Shown here: positions 33,101 to 41,870 of the stretch, piece after piece
How positions within the stretch are numbered: position 1 is the stretch's first letter
Layout of the letters: every line of letters starts with the position of its first letter
DNA from: an uncultured Microbacterium sp.
GTDB lineage: Bacteria > Actinomycetota > Actinomycetes > Actinomycetales > Microbacteriaceae
Direction of reading: 5' to 3'
NCBI RefSeq assembly: GCF_937927635.1
Contig: NZ_CALBRW010000015.1
Location: 1 to 64,000 of the forward strand
Length of the DNA stretch: 64,000 bases
Made by a program: the position numbers and the translations under genes
Notes under the pieces: generated by a model
Databases searched by the model: none
Seen by the model: the letters and a program-made list of their open reading frames with translations, nothing else
What the model was told of the DNA's origin: nothing

Positions 33101-33709
33101 ATGACCGATCACAGCGAGAACACACCAGACCAGAGCGGAGTCCCCGCCGAGAGCGTCCCCGATGCGACGGCCGCGAACGCAGCCTCCGTCGCGAGCGGGG
33201 GCACGGCCGAGACCACGCCGATCCCCGAAGCGGCGCCGACGCAGGCTCTGCCCCCTCAGGCACCGCCGGCTCAGGCTCTGCCTCCTCAGGCACCGCCGGC
33301 GGCGGCCGCACCTGCGGCGGCCCTGCCCGTGGCACCGGCCGCCGTCGCCACCGCGACACCGGCCAAGCCGTTCTGGAGCCGCACCGGCACGAGGATCGGC
33401 GCCGGCATCGCCGGCGGCCTGGTCGTGCTGATGGTGGGCTTCGGCGGAGGCTGGCTCGCCCACGGCGAGCTGCGCCCGGGCTTCGGCATGCACGAGCAGG
33501 CCTGGGGTCACGGCGACCGCGGCCCGATGCGCGGCGACTCCGGCGGTCAGAACGGACCACGCGGGGGCCAGGGCTTCGGCAACGGCCAGAACGACGGCGG
33601 ACAGCGGTTCGGCGACGGCCAGAACGGCACGAACGGCCAGAACGGCACCGACGGTTCCAACGGCACGGACGGCACCGTCCCCGACCCGAGCAGCACGCCC
33701 GGCTCCTGA
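33101..33709 (+). CDS. Low-complexity single-span membrane protein of unknown function
   Basis: A 202-residue protein not assigned to any family. Residues 1-90 are Ala/Pro/Gln-rich with a repeated LPPQAPPAQA. One membrane segment (AGIAGGLVVLMVGFGGGWLA) follows. The outside tail is rich in Gly, Asn, Asp and Gln and ends with NGQNG, NGTDG and NGTDGT repeats. It is placed between a two-component system and a ferric-reductase-like gene, behind the candidate regulator site. It could be a surface-exposed accessory or sensor-target protein; that is inference only. Confidence 0.7.
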   Translation: MTDHSENTPDQSGVPAESVPDATAANAASVASGGTAETTPIPEAAPTQALPPQAPPAQALPPQAPPAAAAPAAALPVAPAAVATATPAKPFWSRTGTRIGAGIAGGLVVLMVGFGGGWLAHGELRPGFGMHEQAWGHGDRGPMRGDSGGQNGPRGGQGFGNGQNDGGQRFGDGQNGTNGQNGTDGSNGTDGTVPDPSSTPGS

Positions 33710-33796
33710 CTCCGGGCTGCGATCCCGCCGTCGTCGCTCCGACGCGGGATCGCACCCCGGCACCCCAGCCGTCCACGATCGCCTCTGGAGCACACC

Positions 33797-35215
33797 ATGG
33801 CCGCCATCGCCCTCCCCCGCGAAGCGATTCGACGGGATGCCCGAGACAGGGCATCCCGTCGCCGCCGGACCGATGCCTGGAACCTCGGCGCGAGCGTCGT
33901 CGTCTGGGGCACCTGCCTGCATGTCGCAGCGCTGTGGGTCTCAGGCGGCGGCATCCAGGCGCTCGTGACCGGCGGCGGCGAGGCGCTCGACGCGCTGGGC
34001 CGGATCACCGGCCTGGTCTCGGCGAACCTCCTGCTGCTGCAGGTGCTGCTGATGGCGCGCGTGCCGCTCTTCGAGCGGGGCTTCACGCACGACGGCATCA
34101 CCCGCCTGCACCGGCTGGTGGGGTTCTGGTCGTTCGCCCTGATGCTCGCGCACATCGTGCTGCAGACGCTCGGCTATGCCGCCGACGCGAAGCTGAACCC
34201 GCTCGTGCAGCTGTGGCAGTTCGTCGTCGACTACCCGGGCATGCTGCTCGCGACCGCCGGCACGGCGCTGGTGATCCTCGTGGCCGTGACGTCGATGCGG
34301 CGAGCGCGTCGGCGGCTGCGCTACGAGTCCTGGCATCTGCTGCACCTGTACGGCTACCTGGGCGCCGGGCTGGCTCTGCCGCACCAGTTGTGGACGGGTG
34401 CTGACTTCACGGCATCCGCGGCGGCCACCTGGTTCTGGTGGAGCCTGTGGATCCTCACCCTCGTCGCCGTCATCGTCTATCGCCTGCTCGTGCCGCTGGT
34501 GGTCTCCCGCCGGCATCTGCTGCGGGTGGCGAGCGTGACCCGCGACGGCGCGGACGGCGTGACCGTGCGGATGCGCGGGCAAGGGCTCGCACGACTGGGA
34601 GCGCGTCCGGGCCAGTTCTTCGTCTGGCGCTTCCTGGCCGGCCCCGGCTGGACGCGCGGCCACCCGTTCTCACTGTCGGCGGCACCCGTAGACGACGAGC
34701 TGACCATCTCTGCCCGCCTCGCCGGCGACGGCAGCAGGCGCCTCGCCTCGCTGCGCCCCGGCACGCGGGTGCTGGTCGAAGGCCCCTACGGCGGATTCAC
34801 CGGTGAGCGCAGGCGGGCACGGCGGATGCTGCTGCTGGGCGCAGGCGCGGGAGTCACCCCGCTGGTGTCGCTGCTGGAGGGCGAGGACTACGCACCCGGC
34901 GAGGCGGTGATCGTCACCCGCGACACGCGCCCCGAGGTGGCGCTGCGCACGGATGCCCTGGCTGCGCTGGTGCGCGACCGGGGCGTGCAGCACATCGCGC
35001 TGCCCGGTCGGCGCGCGGCATCCGGAGCCACCTGGCTGCCCGAGTCGCACGCCGGCTGGAGCGGCGCCGACGCCCTGCGCCACCTGGCGCCCGTGGTCGA
35101 GGATCACGACGCGTACGTGTGCGGTCCGCCGGAGTGGACGGATGCCGTGATCCGCGACCTGCGCGCGGCGGGTTTCGCCGCTTCGCACATCCACCGTGAG
35201 GCCTACGGAGTCTGA
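33797..35215 (+). CDS. Ferric reductase-like transmembrane flavoprotein
   Basis: A 472-residue membrane oxidoreductase. Residues 1-230 form about six membrane segments with paired His residues (LHRLVGF, LAHIVLQ, SWHLLHLYGY and LPHQLW) suitable for two haems. The cytoplasmic half is a ferredoxin-NADP reductase module: an FAD site in GHPFSLSAAP, an NAD(P) loop GAGAGVTPLVSLL and a C-terminal VCGPPEW. It would pass electrons from cytosolic NAD(P)H through FAD and haem to the outside. The FMN-binding and ApbE genes that follow suggest a membrane flavin relay. Confidence 0.88.
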   Translation: MAAIALPREAIRRDARDRASRRRRTDAWNLGASVVVWGTCLHVAALWVSGGGIQALVTGGGEALDALGRITGLVSANLLLLQVLLMARVPLFERGFTHDGITRLHRLVGFWSFALMLAHIVLQTLGYAADAKLNPLVQLWQFVVDYPGMLLATAGTALVILVAVTSMRRARRRLRYESWHLLHLYGYLGAGLALPHQLWTGADFTASAAATWFWWSLWILTLVAVIVYRLLVPLVVSRRHLLRVASVTRDGADGVTVRMRGQGLARLGARPGQFFVWRFLAGPGWTRGHPFSLSAAPVDDELTISARLAGDGSRRLASLRPGTRVLVEGPYGGFTGERRRARRMLLLGAGAGVTPLVSLLEGEDYAPGEAVIVTRDTRPEVALRTDALAALVRDRGVQHIALPGRRAASGATWLPESHAGWSGADALRHLAPVVEDHDAYVCGPPEWTDAVIRDLRAAGFAASHIHREAYGV

Positions 35216-35246
35216 GCGCTCGAGAAGACGGATCGAGGAGAGAATC

Positions 35247-35798
35247 ATGGACAAGCCGATGAAGCGCATCGCCTACGCGATGCTGGCCACCGTCAGCGGA
35301 GTGGTGCTGCTGTTCAGTTATCGCACCTCCACCGGAGCTGCGATCCCGACAGCGGATGCCGTGGTCGGCACCGGCTCGACCACCAGCAGCGCACCGGCGA
35401 CAGGGTCGACCGGGTCGTCGTCGGACTCCGGCGGGACGACCGGCACCGGCTCCTCCAGCTCGGGCGACTCATCCGGCGCGTCCGGCTCCTCAGTATCCGG
35501 CACCGCCTCGAGCGGGTTGAAGGACGGCACGTACACGGGCCAGTCCGCGAACACCCGCTACGGCCCCGTGCAGGTGCAGGTGCAGATCAGCGGCGGGAGG
35601 ATCTCGTCGGTGGACGTGGTCGAGTACCCCACGCAGAGCCCACGGGACCGCGAGATCAACCAGCAGGCCGTGCCGATGCTGGTCAGCGAGACCACGGCCG
35701 CGCAGTCCGCGCAGATCGACCTGATCTCCGGCGCCACGTACACCAGCCAGGGGTACGCGCAGTCGCTGCAGAGCGCGCTGGATCAGGCGCAGTCATGA
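35247..35798 (+). CDS. Extracytoplasmic FMN-binding protein (covalently flavinylated)
   Basis: A 183-residue protein with an N-terminal membrane anchor (IAYAMLATVSGVVLLFSY), a 60-residue Ser/Gly/Thr linker and a C-terminal FMN_bind domain of about 90 residues. The flavinylation motif is SGATYTSQGY, where the second Thr of the S(T)GATxT pattern takes FMN by phosphoester linkage. GAGGAG precedes the ATG by about 6 bases. The next gene encodes the transferase that attaches FMN and overlaps in ATGA. It probably accepts electrons from the ferric-reductase-like protein. Confidence 0.88.
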   Translation: MDKPMKRIAYAMLATVSGVVLLFSYRTSTGAAIPTADAVVGTGSTTSSAPATGSTGSSSDSGGTTGTGSSSSGDSSGASGSSVSGTASSGLKDGTYTGQSANTRYGPVQVQVQISGGRISSVDVVEYPTQSPRDREINQQAVPMLVSETTAAQSAQIDLISGATYTSQGYAQSLQSALDQAQS

Positions 35799-36574
35799 CA
35801 GCGCGGCAGGTGCGGGTGTGCCCTGTGATGGGCACGGTCGCCAGCATCCATGTGATCGGACGTGCGGATGCCGTTGCGCTCGAGCACGCGGTGGACGGAG
35901 CCTTCGGGCTGCTGCGCCGTGCAGACCGGGTGTTCTCGATGTACGACGAGCAGTCCGACATCCGCCGGATCGCCCGTGGCGAGCTGACCGTCGCCGCCGC
36001 CGACCCCTGGGTGCGCGAGGTTTCCGACGCCTGCGACGGGGCGGAGTTCGAGACCCGTGGCCTGTTCAGCGCGCACCTCGGCGGCGCCTTCGACCCGACC
36101 GGATGCGTGAAGGGCTGGGCGGCCGAGCGCGCGCTCCGCGAGCATCTGGCGCCGCTGCTCTCGGAGCCTGCCGTGCAGGCCGTGGGCCTGGACGTCGGCG
36201 GAGACCTGCAGGTGCTCACGGCCGAATCCTCCGACTGGACGTGGAACATCGGCATCGTCGATCCCACCGATCGCACTCGGGTGCTGGCGACCGTGCCGGT
36301 GCGCAACGGCGCCGTGGCGACCTCCGGAAGCGCGGAGCGCGGTGCGCACATCATCGACCCGCGCACGGGGCGGCCGGCCACCGGCATCCGCTCCGCCACC
36401 GTCATCGCACCGGGCCTCACCCGCGCCGACGTCTGGGCGACGGCGGCGGTCGTCGCGGGCGACGACCTGTCGTGGATCTCACGCGCGCCCGACACGTCCG
36501 GTCTGCTGGTCGACGACGCCGGTGGCGTCCACCGCTGGATCGCCGGCGTGACCGTCGACGTCCAGCCCGCCTGA
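35795..36574 (+). CDS. apbE: FAD:protein FMN transferase
   Basis: Attaches FMN from FAD to a threonine of target proteins. It has 259 residues. Family motifs are MGTVASI at the N-terminus, FDPTGCVKGWAAERA, GLDVGGDLQV and HIIDPRTGRPATG with the Mg-binding residues. No clear signal peptide is visible, although ApbE proteins usually act outside the membrane. It is coupled to the FMN-binding protein gene, which is its obvious target. Confidence 0.92.
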   Translation: MTARQVRVCPVMGTVASIHVIGRADAVALEHAVDGAFGLLRRADRVFSMYDEQSDIRRIARGELTVAAADPWVREVSDACDGAEFETRGLFSAHLGGAFDPTGCVKGWAAERALREHLAPLLSEPAVQAVGLDVGGDLQVLTAESSDWTWNIGIVDPTDRTRVLATVPVRNGAVATSGSAERGAHIIDPRTGRPATGIRSATVIAPGLTRADVWATAAVVAGDDLSWISRAPDTSGLLVDDAGGVHRWIAGVTVDVQPA

Positions 36575-36579
36575 CGGGC

Positions 36580-38160
36580 TCAGACCGAGACGGACTCGCG
36601 CATGTCGGCGCGGGTGAGCGGCACTGTCGGGGCGCCGCCCGCTGGGTCGGATGCCGGGGACGGAGCGGATGTCGGGGATGCAGCCCCCGCGCTCACGATC
36701 GCCGCGCGGTCGCGGAAGCCCTCGGCGCTGACCCGATCCAACTCGACCTGCTTGCGGATGGCGGCGGTCTTCTCGTACAGCGACTCGTCGCCGTAGCTGG
36801 TGAGCACCTTCACCAGCACCGGCAGCAGCTCGATCATGAAGAACAGCGCCGCGATCAGCCAGTGCGCCCAGAGAATGGTCGGCTCCTTGGCGGAGAGCCT
36901 GTTCAGCCCCGAGATCTGACTGAGCAGCCCCACCGCGCCGGCGTTGCCGGCGGCGACCGCGTCAGCGCGGGCGTTGTAGGCGGCCAGCGCCTGATCGTAG
37001 GTCTTCTTCGCCGCAGGCAGCTGGTCCTTCGCCTGCTGGCGGTTGGTGGTCTCGGATGCCGTGGCGTTCTGCTTCGCAGCACCCTCGGCGGTGTTCAGAT
37101 CGGCGTTGGCCGAGCGCAGCTGGGCGGCCAGTGCGTCATAGGTCTGCTGGGCGGCGGCCAGCTGCGCCTTGGCGGCATCCGAGCTGGAGCCCTGGCCGTT
37201 CACGCCCGTGCAGCCGGGCACGGTGCCGGCGCCCTCGCCGGTCAGCTCGCACTGGTACAGGGTGCGCGCGGTGTCGATGACCTTCTGCTGCTCGGCCATC
37301 TTGGTGGTGATGTCGTCGACGGTGGACTGCGCGGCGGCGGTCGAGGCGGAGCCGGATGCCGTTCCCGCGACGATGCCGGTGGCGGCCTGGTTCTCCAGAA
37401 CCGCGACGCGCTTGGTGGCGGCATCCAGTGCCTTCTTCTCCGGTCCCTTCTCCAGCGCGGTCTGGTCGGACTGCGACTGGGTGATGTTGGTGGCGGCCAC
37501 CTCGCGGGCGATGTCGTTGTGGAACACCTGCAGCACGAGCGGCTCGGCGACCAGGAACCCGATCAGCGCGGCCATGGCCACGCGCGGCAGTGCCAGGGCG
37601 ATGAGCTTGCCCACGCTGCGGGTCGAGGACATGGTCGCGGTGAGGAACCGGTCGAGGTTGAAGATCAGCACCATCCACACCAGGGCCAGCGGCAGCGCCA
37701 GCCAGGCCAGCAGCTGCACGCCGGTGGTGAGAGCGAAGAACATCGAGATGGCCGAGACCAGCGCGGTGCCGAGCAGCACGAAGAACATCTGCACGAACCG
37801 CGGCGTCTCGCCGGGCACGCGGTCGAGGATCGCGCCCTCGGCGCCGCCGAGGATGGCCATCGTGCGCAGCCGCGAACCCGGCGTGCGCTCGCGCTTCGGA
37901 CGGAGCGCGCGCCGCGGCTTGGGAGCCTTGGCCGGCTTCGCCTCCGGCGCCGCAACAGGCTCCGGCTCGGCGGGAAGCGGCTCGATGACCTCAGTGGGGT
38001 GCGTCACAGCATCCGTCACCGTCTCCGCGCTCCCGCGCGGCTCGAAACTGCGCAGGAAGTCGAGGTCGTCGTCGCTCACCGAGCCGTCGGGGGCGTCGGT
38101 CTCGAACGAGATCCGCCCCTGCGAATCCATCCGACCAGGGCGATGCGCGGAATAGGACAT
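36580..38160 (-). CDS. DUF4407 membrane protein
   Basis: A 526-residue protein. It has a disordered acidic/proline N-terminus, membrane segments near residues 120-145 and 150-170, a third near 185-205, a long helical and probably coiled-coil extracellular or periplasmic-side region (about residues 220-410, Ala/Gln/Lys/Asp-rich with two Cys in YQCELTGEG and PGCTG) and a last membrane segment (WAHWLIAALFFMIELLPVLV). The architecture matches DUF4407. The function is unknown. A leaderless start is likely because TAATCT lies 6 bp before the ATG. Confidence 0.82.
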   Translation of the reverse strand: MSYSAHRPGRMDSQGRISFETDAPDGSVSDDDLDFLRSFEPRGSAETVTDAVTHPTEVIEPLPAEPEPVAAPEAKPAKAPKPRRALRPKRERTPGSRLRTMAILGGAEGAILDRVPGETPRFVQMFFVLLGTALVSAISMFFALTTGVQLLAWLALPLALVWMVLIFNLDRFLTATMSSTRSVGKLIALALPRVAMAALIGFLVAEPLVLQVFHNDIAREVAATNITQSQSDQTALEKGPEKKALDAATKRVAVLENQAATGIVAGTASGSASTAAAQSTVDDITTKMAEQQKVIDTARTLYQCELTGEGAGTVPGCTGVNGQGSSSDAAKAQLAAAQQTYDALAAQLRSANADLNTAEGAAKQNATASETTNRQQAKDQLPAAKKTYDQALAAYNARADAVAAGNAGAVGLLSQISGLNRLSAKEPTILWAHWLIAALFFMIELLPVLVKVLTSYGDESLYEKTAAIRKQVELDRVSAEGFRDRAAIVSAGAASPTSAPSPASDPAGGAPTVPLTRADMRESVSV

Positions 38161-38166
38161 CCTTCG

Positions 38167-38172
38167 AGATTA
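38167..38172 (-). promoter_or_regulatory. -10 element TAATCT of the DUF4407 gene
   Basis: TANNNT box with six bases to the ATG at 38160. Confidence 0.5.
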
Positions 38173-38238
38173 GGAAACCCCGGCTGTGCAGCCGCCGGAC
38201 GATCCCTGCGAACGGCTCCCAGGAACGAGAGGCAGGGA

Positions 38239-39501
38239 TCAGGCCATCGCGGCTGCGGCGACCTCGTCCTCGGTGGTGGCCACCAGCTGGCCGCAGGCCC
38301 CGTCGATCTCCTTGCCGCGGGTGTCGCGCAGGGTGGTCGGGATGCCGGCATCGTTGAGCCTGCGCACGAACTCGTTCTGCACGTCGACCTCGGATGCGGT
38401 CCAGATCGAGCCCGGCGTCGGGTTCAGCGGGATCGGGTTCACGTGCACCCAGCCGCGGCCGCGGGCGTTCAGCTTCTCGGCCAGCAGGTCGGCTCGCCAG
38501 GCGTGGTCGTTCATGTCCTTGATGAGCGCGTACTCGATGGACACGCGGCGCCCGGTCTTCTCGAAGTACTCGCGCGCGGCATCCAGCGCCTCGTCGACCT
38601 TCCAGCGGGAGTTGACCGGGATCAGCTCGTCGCGCAACTGGTCGTCGGGAGCGTGCAGCGACAGCGCGAACGTCACCGGGATGTGCTCGTCGGCGAGCTT
38701 GCGGATGGCGGGCACCAGGCCGACCGTGGAGACCGTGATGCCACGGGCGCTCATGCCCAGACCGTTCGGCTGCGGCTCGACCATCACGCGCACGGCATCC
38801 ATCACGCGCTTGTAGTTGGCCAGCGGCTCGCCCATGCCCATGAACACGATGTTGCTCACGCGCTCCATGGAGTGGTCGCTGGAGCGCTTGCCGCCCAGCT
38901 CGCCGTTCGCGATCACGCGGTTGGCGCGCACGACCTGCTCGATGATCTCGGCCGTGGACATGTTGCGGGTCAGGCCCGCCTGTCCGGTGGCGCAGAACGG
39001 GCAGTTCATGCCGCAGCCGGCCTGGCTCGACACGCACAGCGTGATGCGGCCCGGGTAGCGCATGAGCACCGACTCGACCAGCGCGCCGTCGTGCAGGCGC
39101 CACAGGAACTTGATGGTGTCGCCGCGATCGGTCGTCAGGCGCCGCACCTCGGTCATCAGCGGGGGCAGCATGCCGGCGACGAACTCCTCGCGCTGCTCAG
39201 CCGGGAGATCGGTCATCAGCGCGGGGTCGGACGTGTAGTGCGTGAAGTAGTGCGTGGCGAGCTGCTTGGCGCGGAAGCCGGGCATGCCGAGTTCCTTCAC
39301 CATCTCCACGCGCTGCTCGGGCGTCATGTCGGCCAGGTGCACCGGCGGCTTGCCGCGCTTGGGGCTGGCGAACTGCAGCAGCGGCCGCCCCTCGGCATCC
39401 TTCTTCTGGGTCCACCCCTCCGTCGCCGGGCGCACCTGGGGTGCGCGAGTGGAGCGCACGGGCGTGCTGCGGGCAGGCGGAGTCCTATCGGATGCGGGCA
39501 T
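38239..39501 (-). CDS. rlmN: Dual-specificity 23S rRNA/tRNA adenine-C2 methyltransferase
   Basis: A radical-SAM enzyme methylating A2503 of 23S rRNA and A37 of some tRNAs. It has 420 residues. The cluster-binding CxxxCxxC is CGMNCPFC, GEPLANY is the SAM-site motif and the C-terminal catalytic Cys is in GACGQL. The N-terminal extension of about 30 residues (Thr/Pro/Arg-rich) is typical of actinobacterial forms. The message appears leaderless (TACCCT 6 bp before the ATG). Confidence 0.96.
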   Translation of the reverse strand: MPASDRTPPARSTPVRSTRAPQVRPATEGWTQKKDAEGRPLLQFASPKRGKPPVHLADMTPEQRVEMVKELGMPGFRAKQLATHYFTHYTSDPALMTDLPAEQREEFVAGMLPPLMTEVRRLTTDRGDTIKFLWRLHDGALVESVLMRYPGRITLCVSSQAGCGMNCPFCATGQAGLTRNMSTAEIIEQVVRANRVIANGELGGKRSSDHSMERVSNIVFMGMGEPLANYKRVMDAVRVMVEPQPNGLGMSARGITVSTVGLVPAIRKLADEHIPVTFALSLHAPDDQLRDELIPVNSRWKVDEALDAAREYFEKTGRRVSIEYALIKDMNDHAWRADLLAEKLNARGRGWVHVNPIPLNPTPGSIWTASEVDVQNEFVRRLNDAGIPTTLRDTRGKEIDGACGQLVATTEDEVAAAAMA

Positions 39502-39507
39502 GAGTCA

Positions 39508-39513
39508 AGGGTA
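39508..39513 (-). promoter_or_regulatory. -10 element TACCCT of rlmN
   Basis: TANNNT box with six bases to the ATG at 39501 and no ribosome site. Confidence 0.5.
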
Positions 39514-39612
39514 CGGCGTGTCGCCCGCGAGCGGCCTGGGTGCCCGGCATCCGACCCGCTTTGTCCTCACGGGCGCACGGGCAGCACAATGGAGAGGACG
39601 AACGGAGCCCCC

Positions 39613-40251
39613 ATGACCGACCGCCTCTCCCGCACTCGCGACGCCGGCGTGCTCGCCGTGCTGCGTGCGCCCTCCCCCGAGCAGGCGCTGGATGCCGCCG
39701 AGGCCATCATCCGCGGCGGCATCCCCGGCATCGAGGTGACGTACTCCACGCCCGACGCCCCGGCCGTGATCCGCGAGCTCATCGCCCGGCACGGCGACGC
39801 GGCGTACATCGGCGCGGGCACCGTCACCACGCCCGAGCAGGCCGCGGCAGCCGCCGATGCCGGGGCCGCGTTCCTGGTCAGCCCCGGCACGCTGCCGGAC
39901 CTGACCCGCGCCATGATCGACACGGGTCGTGTGGTGATGACCGGCGCGTTGACGCCCACCGAGGTGATGATCGCGCAGGGGCTCGGCGTGGACGTCGTGA
40001 AGATCTTCCCCGCGTCGCTGGGCGGACCGTCGTTCCTGAAGGCGCTGCGCGGCCCGTTCCCGGATGCCGTGCTCATGCCCACCGGCGGCGTGAAGCCCGA
40101 CAACGTGGCGGACTGGTTCGCGGCCGGCGCCGTGGCGGTCGGCGCCGGCGGCGACCTGGCGAACTCGGCATCCATCGCCTCCGGCGACTGGGCCGACCTC
40201 GAGGCTCGCGCCGCCCGCTTCGCGGCGGCGCTGGCGGCTGTGCGCGGGTGA
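39613..40251 (+). CDS. eda: 2-dehydro-3-deoxyphosphogluconate/4-hydroxy-2-oxoglutarate aldolase
   Basis: A class I aldolase cleaving KDPG (and KHG) to pyruvate plus glyceraldehyde 3-phosphate or glyoxylate. It has 212 residues. The catalytic Glu lies in GIEVTYST and the Schiff-base Lys in DVVKIFPAS; GAGTVTT and MPTGGVKPDN are phosphate-binding loops. No edd or sugar-acid kinase lies nearby, so its pathway partner is elsewhere. The stop overlaps the start of the downstream exporter gene. Confidence 0.93.
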   Translation: MTDRLSRTRDAGVLAVLRAPSPEQALDAAEAIIRGGIPGIEVTYSTPDAPAVIRELIARHGDAAYIGAGTVTTPEQAAAAADAGAAFLVSPGTLPDLTRAMIDTGRVVMTGALTPTEVMIAQGLGVDVVKIFPASLGGPSFLKALRGPFPDAVLMPTGGVKPDNVADWFAAGAVAVGAGGDLANSASIASGDWADLEARAARFAAALAAVRG

Positions 40252-40979
40252 TCGACCTCCCGCTCTGGGCGTGGGCGCTGCTGGCCCTGGGTGCGCTGAT
40301 CGCCGGGCTCGGCAAGACCGCCGTGCCGGGTGCGTCGACCGTGTCGGTGGTGCTGCTGGCATCCGTGCTGCCCGCGCGCACCTCCACGGCGGCCATGCTG
40401 CTGCTGTTCATCGTGGGCGACGTGTTCGCCCTGACGGCCTACCGGCGGCACGCCGACTGGCGCACCCTGCTGCGCCTGGCGCCGGCCGTGATCGCCGGAC
40501 TGCTGGTGGGTGCGGCGTTCCTCGCCCTCGCGGCCGACGGCCTCGTGCGCCGCACGATCGCCACCATCCTGCTGGTGATGATCGCCATCACGCTGTGGCG
40601 CCGATGGCGATCGCGCACCGCCGCGGGAGGACGCCTGGCCGCCGCCGGCTACGGGTCGCTCGCCGGCTTCACGACCATGGTCGCCAACTCCGGCGGCCCG
40701 GTGATGTCGATGTACTTCCTGGCCACGCGCACGCCGGTGAAGGTGTTCCTGGGCACCTCCGCGTGGTTCTTCGCGATCATCAACATCGTGAAGGTGCCGT
40801 TCCTGGCTGGCATCGGCTTGATCACGCCGCAGCTCCTGCTGCTGGATCTCGTGCTGGCTCCGGGCGTCGTGATCGGCGCGCTGATCGGCATCCGCATCGC
40901 CAAGCGGATGCCGCAGCAGCTGTTCGACCGGCTCGTGATCGTGCTGACGATCGTGGGCTCGGTGTATCTGCTGTTCTGA
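40248..40979 (+). CDS. TSUP-family (TauE/SafE) membrane exporter
   Basis: A 243-residue membrane protein with about eight segments, starting from a GTG that overlaps the eda stop (GTGA). The two TSUP repeats begin LLALGALIAGLGKTAVPGAS and AGYGSLAGFTTMVANSGGPVMSMYFL. Known members move sulfite, sulfoacetate or other organic anions. The coupling to eda suggests an organic acid, but this is not established. Confidence 0.87.
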   Translation: MIDLPLWAWALLALGALIAGLGKTAVPGASTVSVVLLASVLPARTSTAAMLLLFIVGDVFALTAYRRHADWRTLLRLAPAVIAGLLVGAAFLALAADGLVRRTIATILLVMIAITLWRRWRSRTAAGGRLAAAGYGSLAGFTTMVANSGGPVMSMYFLATRTPVKVFLGTSAWFFAIINIVKVPFLAGIGLITPQLLLLDLVLAPGVVIGALIGIRIAKRMPQQLFDRLVIVLTIVGSVYLLF

Positions 40980-41000
40980 GCGGCGGGCGCCGATCCCGGC

Positions 41001-41831
41001 TCAGTCCAGGAAGATGTCCGGGAACAGCCGGTCGTCCGGCGTGCCCGGCACGGCGGCGTACTTCGACAGGTCGGTGACACTGGCATCCGCCAGCACGTCC
41101 TCGACGATCAGCGTCTGGCCGGTGCGCTCGCGCGACGGCGTCGTGAGCACCTCGTAGGCGGCATCCGCGTAGATGTCGGCGGTGCGGCTGGCAGCCATCA
41201 CGCGGTCGCCGCCCAGCAGGTTCTGCACGGCGGCGGTGGCGATGGTGGTACGGGGCCACAGCGTGTTGGCGGCGATGCCGGCATCCGCGAACTCCGCCGC
41301 CAGGCCCAGCGTGGCCATGGTCATGCCGTACTTCGCCAGCGTGTAGCCGGTGTGCGCACCCAGCCACTTGGGCGTGATGTTCAGCGGCGGCGACAGCGAC
41401 AGGATGTGCGGGTTGGGCGCATCCTTCAGCAGCGGAACGGCCGCGCGGGACAGCATGAACGTCCCCCGCACGTTGACGTCCTGCATGAGGTCGTACTTCT
41501 TCGCCGCGAGGTCGGCCGAGCGGGACAGGTCGATGACGCTGGCGTTGTTGATGACGATGTCGATGCCGCCGAACTCGCCCTGCGTCTTCAGCACGGCTCC
41601 GGTGATGTCGTCGTCGTTGCGCACGTCGCCCACGATGGCCAGCGCCTTCCCGCCTGCGGCGCGGATCGCGTCGGCGGCGGTGTGCACGGTGCCCTCGAGC
41701 TTGGGATGCGGGGTGTCGGTCTTGGCGAGCATGGCGACGTTCGCGCCGTCGGCCGCTGCGCGCAGCGCGATGGCCAGGCCGATGCCGCGGCTGCCGCCCG
41801 ACATGAGGATGGTCTTTCCAGCCAGGGTCAT
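41001..41831 (-). CDS. SDR-family oxidoreductase, HSDL2-like
   Basis: An NAD(P)-dependent short-chain dehydrogenase of 276 residues. The cofactor motif is SGGSRGIG, the structural motif NNAS, the catalytic Ser in LSLSPPLN and the active-site YTLAK. The C-terminal extension (TLWPRTTIATAAVQNLLGG) matches the hydroxysteroid-dehydrogenase-like 2 group, linked to fatty-acid metabolism. AGGAGAG precedes the ATG by 6 bases. It follows another SDR gene by 39 bp on the same strand and is probably co-transcribed. Confidence 0.85.
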   Translation of the reverse strand: MTLAGKTILMSGGSRGIGLAIALRAAADGANVAMLAKTDTPHPKLEGTVHTAADAIRAAGGKALAIVGDVRNDDDITGAVLKTQGEFGGIDIVINNASVIDLSRSADLAAKKYDLMQDVNVRGTFMLSRAAVPLLKDAPNPHILSLSPPLNITPKWLGAHTGYTLAKYGMTMATLGLAAEFADAGIAANTLWPRTTIATAAVQNLLGGDRVMAASRTADIYADAAYEVLTTPSRERTGQTLIVEDVLADASVTDLSKYAAVPGTPDDRLFPDIFLD

Positions 41832-41870
41832 GAGGTCTCTCCTAGGTTCGGTCCGGTCACCGGCGAGTGG

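Noticed and set aside
33101..33709. Possible collagen-like surface protein
   Set aside because: The tail has NGQNG/NGTDG repeats but no regular Gly-X-Y periodicity, so the collagen label is not supported.
35818..39612. Very long frame (over 1400 codons) ending in eda
   Set aside because: Across 35818-39612 it lies opposite or out of frame with ApbE, DUF4407 and RlmN. Only the eda part has recognisable protein sequence.
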